Shown one piece after another: positions 59,072-64,000 of a stretch of DNA of 64,000 nucleotides; positions within the stretch are counted from its first letter, which is position 1, and each line of letters begins with the position of its first letter. The DNA is from Ignatzschineria sp. F8392 (lineage in GTDB: Bacteria > Pseudomonadota > Gammaproteobacteria > Cardiobacteriales > Wohlfahrtiimonadaceae), in NCBI RefSeq assembly GCF_002252045.1, contig NZ_NEFF01000001.1, positions 186,001-250,000 on the forward strand, written 5' to 3'. The notes under the pieces are model-generated. The model was not told the DNA's origin. It did not search any database and saw nothing but the letters and a program-made list of their open reading frames with translations. A program made the translations under genes and the position numbers.

Positions 59072-59159
59072 TTTATAGATCGCTTATAGATCGTTTATAG
59101 GCCGTTTATAGATCGTTTATAGGCCGTTTATAGGCCGTTTATAGGCCGTTTATAAGCAG
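59072..59159. repeat. Eight-copy 11-bp tandem repeat TTTATAGRYCG
   Basis: Eight head-to-tail 11-mers: two or three with GATCG, four with GGCCG, the last diverged (TTTATAAGCAG). Period is close to one helical turn. It fills most of the gap between the convergent holC and recN. Confidence 0.9.
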
Positions 59160-59182
59160 TTAGTAAGAGATAATCTTCTGTA

Positions 59183-60853
59183 TCATAGAGGGCGGTTACT
59201 CTCGATCATCTCTTTTGCATGTTCAAAGGTGGCTTCTGTCAGCTTGACACCCCCTAGCATTCTAGCGATCTCATCAATACGGCCTTTAGGAGTGAGTGCA
59301 CGAATAGCCGTTGTTGTACTACTCTCTCCTTTTGTTTTAGCCACAACAAAATGGTGATGCCCAAAACTGGCAACTTGGGGAAGATGGGTCACACAGAAGA
59401 CTTGACGACCGATGCTAAGTTCTTGCAGATAGCGACCAATCATCTCTGCAACAGCACCCCCAACGCCGGTATCCACCTCATCGAAGATCAAGGTAGGAAG
59501 AGATGAGCGCATACTTAGAATTACAGAGATTGCTAAGCTAATACGTGCTAATTCACCGCCTGAGGCAACTCTGCCTAAAGGTTGTAGAGGTTGTCCTGGG
59601 TTAGCAGAGACATTAAACTCAACTGCCTCATTACCATAAGGATGGTAAGGATTATTAGGCTGAAGATGAATTGCAAATTTTCCCCCTTCCATCGCTAAGC
59701 CTTGCATCGACTCGGTGATTTTAAGATTGAGTTCCTCAATCGCCTCTAATCGCTTCTGCGTGATCTCATCAGCCATCTTCTGCCAACGGATTTTCATCTG
59801 GGCAATCTTCTCCTCAAGCTCTTCAATCTCCTCTTCAGAGACATCTTGGGCACTAAGTTCCTGTTCAAGCTCTTGTTGTTTTATTAAAAGGTTGAGAGGG
59901 TCGATCCGATGTTTACGTGCTAGGCTATTGAGCTCTTGCATGCGGCTTTCGACCTGTCGTAATTCCTCTTGATCAAATCCCTCATGGTCCATTTTGGCAT
60001 TGAGCTCATTTTCCGATTCACTACAGAGAATAAGCGCATTGTTGATCATCTCTTTTATATCTTTTACAGAAGGATCGAAGTTTTCGATGGTTTGTAGTGA
60101 CTGTTCTAATTGTGCTAACTTTCTGGTGATACCATTTTCATCATCACTTAAGTAGTTGATCGCTTCTTCTAGGGCGGCAATTCTCAGCTCAAAGTTATTA
60201 AGATGATCAAAGCGTTCATTGATCGTTTCCCACTCACCTTCTTGTGGCTTTATGCTATTGAACTCTGCCAACTGAAACTTTAAAAAGTTGATGCGATCTT
60301 GTGTGCTCTCATCTCGGTTTTTAAGCTCATTGAGTTTACTCTCTAACTCCTGCATCTCTCGGGTAAAGATGGCAAGGTCATTCACCTCTTCTAGGCAACC
60401 GGCATATTGATCGACCAGATGGCGTTGAGCATTAGCACGTGTTAGTGATTGATGAGCATGTTGGCCATGGATATCGACTAAACGCTCACCGATACTTTTG
60501 AGTGCATGAAGTGGCATAGCGCGACCATTGATAAACCCACGGCTTCGCCCGTTGCTTGAGATAACGCGTCGAAGAATACAGAGATCATCATCAAAACCGA
60601 TCGAGTTTTCAGTGAGCCATGCTTTAGCTCTTGGGATTTTGGAGATATCAAAGGTGGCAATAACCTCACCTTGTGCTTCGCCCTGATAGATCATTGAGCT
60701 ATCTGCTTTTCCGCCTAATACAATTGAGAGAGCATCGACCGTTAAAGATTTTCCCGCGCCGGTCTCTCCACTAATAACAGTTAAATTAGGGGAGAAATCG
60801 AGTTGCAACTCTTCAATAATGGCGAAGTTTTTTACATAGAGATCAATTAGCAT
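59183..60853 (-). CDS. recN: DNA repair protein RecN
   Basis: 556 residues. SMC-like ATPase in double-strand break repair. Walker A is SGETGAGKS (28-36). A long coiled-coil region (about 150-370) follows, and the C-terminal head has RVASGGELARISLAI and LPTLIFDEVDTGVGG. Length is normal. It is monocistronic between holC and the glutaredoxin-like gene. Confidence 0.96.
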   Translation of the reverse strand: MLIDLYVKNFAIIEELQLDFSPNLTVISGETGAGKSLTVDALSIVLGGKADSSMIYQGEAQGEVIATFDISKIPRAKAWLTENSIGFDDDLCILRRVISSNGRSRGFINGRAMPLHALKSIGERLVDIHGQHAHQSLTRANAQRHLVDQYAGCLEEVNDLAIFTREMQELESKLNELKNRDESTQDRINFLKFQLAEFNSIKPQEGEWETINERFDHLNNFELRIAALEEAINYLSDDENGITRKLAQLEQSLQTIENFDPSVKDIKEMINNALILCSESENELNAKMDHEGFDQEELRQVESRMQELNSLARKHRIDPLNLLIKQQELEQELSAQDVSEEEIEELEEKIAQMKIRWQKMADEITQKRLEAIEELNLKITESMQGLAMEGGKFAIHLQPNNPYHPYGNEAVEFNVSANPGQPLQPLGRVASGGELARISLAISVILSMRSSLPTLIFDEVDTGVGGAVAEMIGRYLQELSIGRQVFCVTHLPQVASFGHHHFVVAKTKGESSTTTAIRALTPKGRIDEIARMLGGVKLTEATFEHAKEMIESNRPL

Positions 60854-60942
60854 CGGAGATTCCTTAACTTATACGGTGTCTATTGTGAGGGTCGATGAAC
60901 GTCTTAGTTTGAAAATAGGCTTTAGAGGTTTACTTCGAAAAT

Positions 60943-61194
60943 CTATTTTGAGCTATTTTTTATTTTCTCGATGATTGCATCGAGATCAAGAGGGCTTTTG
61001 TAGATCTCCTCTTGCCATTTAATGACAGGAATAAACCAACCATAACGCTCTACTAATGCATCATCGTGAACAATATCGATATAGTGATATTGAATACCTT
61101 CAGCTTGTAAACGCTCTTCAACAGCTTCGCAGAGTTGACAATCTAATGTGCTATAGAGCACGACTGTGCCAATATTTTGAGTCTGATTTGTCAT
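60943..61194 (-). CDS. Glutaredoxin-like protein (DUF836 type)
   Basis: 83 residues. A thioredoxin fold with redox pair Cys19 and Cys22 (YSTLDCQLCEAVEE) and the cis-Pro in GWFIPVIKW. This family of short glutaredoxin-like proteins has no well-defined substrate. 89 bases upstream of recN on the same strand. Confidence 0.83.
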   Translation of the reverse strand: MTNQTQNIGTVVLYSTLDCQLCEAVEERLQAEGIQYHYIDIVHDDALVERYGWFIPVIKWQEEIYKSPLDLDAIIEKIKNSSK

Positions 61195-61219
61195 ACTTTA
61201 TTACGCTCTTTTACTTTGA

Positions 61220-61279
61220 ATACCAATAAATGATCCAATAAATGATCGAATAAATGATCCAATAATCACCTATTGGTAT
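61220..61279. repeat. 12-bp tandem repeat AATAAATGATCS x3 bounded by a 9-bp inverted repeat
   Basis: Copies at 61225-61236, 61237-61248 and 61249-61260. ATACCAATA (61220-61228) and TATTGGTAT (61271-61279) are inverted and enclose them, so the block could form a cruciform. Upstream of the glutaredoxin-like gene. Confidence 0.7.
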
Positions 61280-61383
61280 GATCAATTGGCATTATCTATT
61301 GCGGATCATTAATTGACGACGATCTGGACGATGATCTGATAATTGTGTCGCTTAGTTTACTCAATCATCTCTTAAACGACAAT

Positions 61384-61430
61384 AAAAATATTGCTTTTAT
61401 GTAATATTTGTAAAAGTTTGCAATATTTTT
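61384..61430. repeat. 11-bp inverted repeat after the SBF transporter gene
   Basis: AAAAATATTGC and GCAATATTTTT, 25-base spacer. It lies 55 bases past the transporter stop (minus strand). Low GC; perhaps a weak transcript-end hairpin. Confidence 0.45.
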
Positions 61431-61484
61431 ATATTTATAAGCGTTATCACCAGTAGCAAGAGTTGCTGTCTCTATTTTCGGTAG

Positions 61485-62438
61485 TTAGAGTTTTGGCGTT
61501 ATTGTGGTAAAAAGTAGCTCTCCTACAAGCTCTACTAATGTTTGAGTCACAATAACAGCCGCAACTAAGGTTCTAATTTCTGCAGGAAGTGCGAAGGCAA
61601 AGGGTAATACGGCTAAGGAATTACGAGTCCCAACACTATAGATTAGAGTGCGAGTCATTGTGATGGGCAGTTTTGCACTTTTTCCGACAGCGTAACTGAT
61701 GATAAAACTCATAGACATAAAGCTTGCATACAACGGAATGAGTATTAAAAGGTAGTGTCGGTTATGGTTATTGAGGACGAGTTCTATCTGTGTTGAGATG
61801 ATTAAGAAGAGTACAATTGCCATAAAAGGTACTGGTAGCCAAGCACTTAGGTTAAGGATTTTGGTGGATGATTGATATCTACTTGCTAGCCATTGTAATA
61901 ACATCGCTAGGAAGAAAGGGATTAAAATCATAGTGGCAAAGGTGTGAATAAAGGGGGTAATCGTAATAATTTCCGCAACTTCCTTACCAATAAAGCACCA
62001 AAGGTAGAGCGGCAGTAGCAATATTTGTGTCATAAAAAGGAGTGGCGTTGCGCTTAACATCATTTTTGCATCACCTTTCCCGAGCTTTGTAAAGACCACA
62101 ACATAATCGATACAGGGGGTAAGCAGTACAAGTAAAATTCCTATTTTGAGTGTAATCGGAGGTGAGAAAATGGTGAGAAGAAGTGCAATAAGAATGGGGA
62201 CGGCAATATAGTTGAGAGCCAATAAAATAATAAAAAAACAACGATGTTGAAAACTTGATTTTATTTCCCAAAAAGGGATTTGTGCAAACATTGCAAACAT
62301 CAATATCCCTAGAGCAGGGGTGATAAGGTTCTCTAAAGTCGTTTTTGTAAGTTGATTGATGAAAAGCCCTAATACGATAGCAATAATGGTAGTTATGATA
62401 TAGATCTGAATCTGTCTTTCTTCTAATTTCTTGAGCAT
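61485..62438 (-). CDS. Acr3/bile-acid-symporter superfamily transporter
   Basis: 317 residues, ten predicted membrane helices. MLKKLEERQIQIYIITTIIA resembles the start of Acr3/SBF proteins; a longer frame opens at 62552 but its extra 38 residues look like leader DNA. The Cys in LLVLLTPCIDYVVVFTKLGK recalls the TM4 Cys of Acr3 arsenite pumps, and SVGTRNSLAVLPFAFALP is the second conserved block. No arsR or arsC is near, so the substrate is open: arsenite or an organic anion. Confidence 0.8.
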   Translation of the reverse strand: MLKKLEERQIQIYIITTIIAIVLGLFINQLTKTTLENLITPALGILMFAMFAQIPFWEIKSSFQHRCFFIILLALNYIAVPILIALLLTIFSPPITLKIGILLVLLTPCIDYVVVFTKLGKGDAKMMLSATPLLFMTQILLLPLYLWCFIGKEVAEIITITPFIHTFATMILIPFFLAMLLQWLASRYQSSTKILNLSAWLPVPFMAIVLFLIISTQIELVLNNHNRHYLLILIPLYASFMSMSFIISYAVGKSAKLPITMTRTLIYSVGTRNSLAVLPFAFALPAEIRTLVAAVIVTQTLVELVGELLFTTITPKL

Positions 62439-62735
62439 TTTTACACCAAAATCAATATTTAATGATCGTTGCGCGCCGGGGGAGAGGAGTATCATATTCC
62501 TAATAATGGGTGAAAGTATATTTGTTGTAAAATAAAATGGACTTACAGTCATACCATGCTTCTTTTGTTACGCTATAATTGCATCAATTTAAATGACATA
62601 CTCATTAACGAAATAGTGGCGAGCTCAATAAAGATTCGTCAATATGATGGATATTACTAGTTCCCTTTATTCGGGTAGTTAGATTAGTTTTTCTGGTTCT
62701 ATTAACAAAACTTTATTTAGGAGAGAGAGCTATAT

Positions 62736-63710
62736 ATGGCTGTACATCGAGAAATATACCTAACCCATGCAAAGAATGTTTTAGCTGTTGAAGCGGGCGC
62801 CATTTTGGCATTACAATCGGAGATTGATGAGAATTTCCTACAAATTTGTGATCTTCTGAAAAATTGCCGCGGGCGCGTTGTCGTGACGGGTATGGGTAAG
62901 TCTGGGCATATTGGCAATAAAATTGCAGCAACGATGGCGAGTACCGGCACTCCTGCCTTTTTTCTCCATCCCGCAGAAGCAAGTCATGGCGATTTGGGAA
63001 TGATTACTGAAGAAGATGTGGTTCTTGCGCTCTCTAACTCTGGTGAGACAGATGAGATAATTGCTATTTTACCAATTATCTCTCGGAGAGATATTCCGCT
63101 TGTGGCAATGACCGGGAATCAGCACTCCACCTTAGCAAAATCAGCCGACTATCACCTTTTAGTGAAGGTTGAGAAAGAGGCCTGTCCTCTCAATTTAGCA
63201 CCGACAGCAAGTACAACTGCGGCGCTTGCGATGGGGGATGCATTGGCCGTCACGTTATTGGAGATGCGAGGATTTACCTCTGAAGATTTTGCCTTCTCCC
63301 ATCCCGGCGGTAAATTAGGTCGCAGATTACTTTTGCGTGTTGCCGATATTATGGCTCCTTTTGAAGAGCTTGCGGCACTTCCTGAGTCGACAACATTAAC
63401 CGATACTCTTTTAGCAATGACCCAAAAACCGTTAGGCGTTTCAGTCGCTATTGATGATCAACAGATGCTTTTAGGGGTCTTTACAGAAGGGGATCTTCGT
63501 CGCTCTTTGATGACAGGGCGAGATATTCATGAGCTCACATTAGGAGATTGTATTACGCGTACGCCTTATATTATTGCGCCCGACGCTTTAGCTGTGGATG
63601 CTGTACATTTAATGGAGACTAAGAGAATTACGGCACTCCCAGTTGTTGAGGCGGGGAAAGTACTAGGGGTAATTAATATGCATCATCTTCTTCAAGCGCG
63701 AGTGATTTAG
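62736..63710 (+). CDS. kdsD: D-arabinose 5-phosphate isomerase
   Basis: 324 residues. It makes arabinose 5-phosphate from ribulose 5-phosphate for KDO of LPS. The SIS domain (about 36-170) has VTGMGKSGHIGNKIAATMAS, EASHGDLGMI and SNSGETDEI; two CBS domains follow (about 205-320). GGAGAGAGA precedes the ATG. A TATAAT at 62574-62579 may be part of its promoter. It stands apart from kdsC and the lpt genes that often accompany it. Confidence 0.95.
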   Translation: MAVHREIYLTHAKNVLAVEAGAILALQSEIDENFLQICDLLKNCRGRVVVTGMGKSGHIGNKIAATMASTGTPAFFLHPAEASHGDLGMITEEDVVLALSNSGETDEIIAILPIISRRDIPLVAMTGNQHSTLAKSADYHLLVKVEKEACPLNLAPTASTTAALAMGDALAVTLLEMRGFTSEDFAFSHPGGKLGRRLLLRVADIMAPFEELAALPESTTLTDTLLAMTQKPLGVSVAIDDQQMLLGVFTEGDLRRSLMTGRDIHELTLGDCITRTPYIIAPDALAVDAVHLMETKRITALPVVEAGKVLGVINMHHLLQARVI

Positions 63711-63764
63711 AGCTCTGGTGGGGGATTATAAAGTCTTATAAGAGACTATAACGGCTTATTAAAA

Positions 63765-63805
63765 CTTTTAAGGGGCTTTTAAGAGTTTGTAGAGAGTTTG
63801 TAGAG
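63765..63805. repeat. 11-bp tandem units before rep
   Basis: CTTTTAAGGGG then CTTTTAAGAGT (63765-63786), and AGTTTGTAGAG twice (63784-63805). More diverged units of 9-11 bp (CTTATAAGAGA and similar) extend left to about 63724. Confidence 0.65.
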
Positions 63806-63820
63806 CAATAAAGGGTAATA

Positions 63821-64000
63821 ATGAAACTCAATCCGGAACAAGCAAGTGCGGTTAATCATATTAAAACACCACTATTGGTATTAGCCGGTGCGGGCTCAGG
63901 AAAGACGCGTGTTATCACCGAAAAAATCAGATATCTGGTTGATGAGCACTATTACGATCCGCGATCAATCTATGCTGTGACCTTTACCAATAAAGCAGCA
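63821..64000 (+). CDS. rep: ATP-dependent DNA helicase Rep (5' part)
   Basis: Only the first 60 residues lie in the window: [20 protein letters not shown], then [16 protein letters not shown] with the UvrD/Rep-family Walker A, and [10 protein letters not shown] of motif Ia. The start MxLNPxQxxAV fits Rep better than UvrD or PcrA, but the fragment is short. The ribosome site is AAGGGTAATA. Confidence 0.85.
   Translation, partial: MKLNPEQASAVNHIKTPLLVLAGAGSGKTRVITEKIRYLVDEHYYDPRSIYAVTFTNKAA

Noticed and set aside
59072-59159. CRISPR array
   Set aside because: Units are contiguous 11-mers without spacers, and no cas gene is near.
61485-62438. Firm call as arsenite efflux pump Acr3
   Set aside because: The TM4 Cys fits, but there is no ars regulator or reductase nearby, and SBF proteins of this size have varied substrates.

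Overview
The window reads as core chromosome of an AT-rich (about 40% GC by eye) gammaproteobacterium. The protein types and the hfq-hflX-hflK-hflC-purA, ribF-ileS-lspA-ispH, aceF-lpdA and rplU-rpmA-obgE arrangements fit that class. A relative of the Cardiobacteriales (Ignatzschineria/Wohlfahrtiimonas type) is my guess from overall feel only; no species is claimed. I see no rRNA, tRNA, insertion sequence, phage gene or CRISPR array.

Layout. 1-2493: end of the pyruvate dehydrogenase operon (aceF 3' part, lpdA with a lipoyl domain). 2845-4668 (minus): rplU-rpmA-obgE with a strong promoter and a terminator between rpmA and obgE. 5178-7432: a small island of prepilin-like genes (a 49-residue membrane peptide, a PilW-like and an unusually long PilX-like protein), followed by fdhD. 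8830-27017: the str, S10, spc and alpha ribosomal operons run without interruption from rpsL to rplQ, with fusA, tuf, secY and rpoA, and with hairpins at several boundaries that look like attenuators or autoregulatory sites. 27081-33190: ribF, ileS, lspA, a beta-carbonic anhydrase and ispH. 33429-36073 (minus): ilvA and a NadR-like protein whose kinase P-loop is missing.

36291-47545 is rich in envelope-lipid functions: cardiolipin synthase, an MCE-type lipid transporter (STAS-fused permease, ATPase, MlaD-like protein, PqiC-like lipoprotein), pgpA and a PgpB-like phosphatase, mixed with a Nudix protein, a membrane-anchored nuclease, orn, yaaA and a Cof-type HAD phosphatase. 47922-54826: hfq-hflX-hflK-hflC-purA and a phosphomannomutase with a low-complexity insertion. 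54955-58385 (minus): tgt-lptF-lptG. Then holC, recN, a glutaredoxin-like protein, an Acr3/SBF-type transporter, kdsD and the first 60 codons of rep.

The most interesting signals are (1) the prepilin-like island with a PilX-like protein about twice the usual size; (2) short imperfect tandem repeats (unit 6-16 bp) in many intergenic gaps, and apparently inside the phosphomannomutase gene; (3) a -10 box sitting inside a terminator hairpin between fusA and tuf; (4) the NadR-like protein lacking the kinase P-loop; (5) a perfect 36-bp palindrome after cls. No wholly new multi-gene system is evident beyond the pilin-like island.
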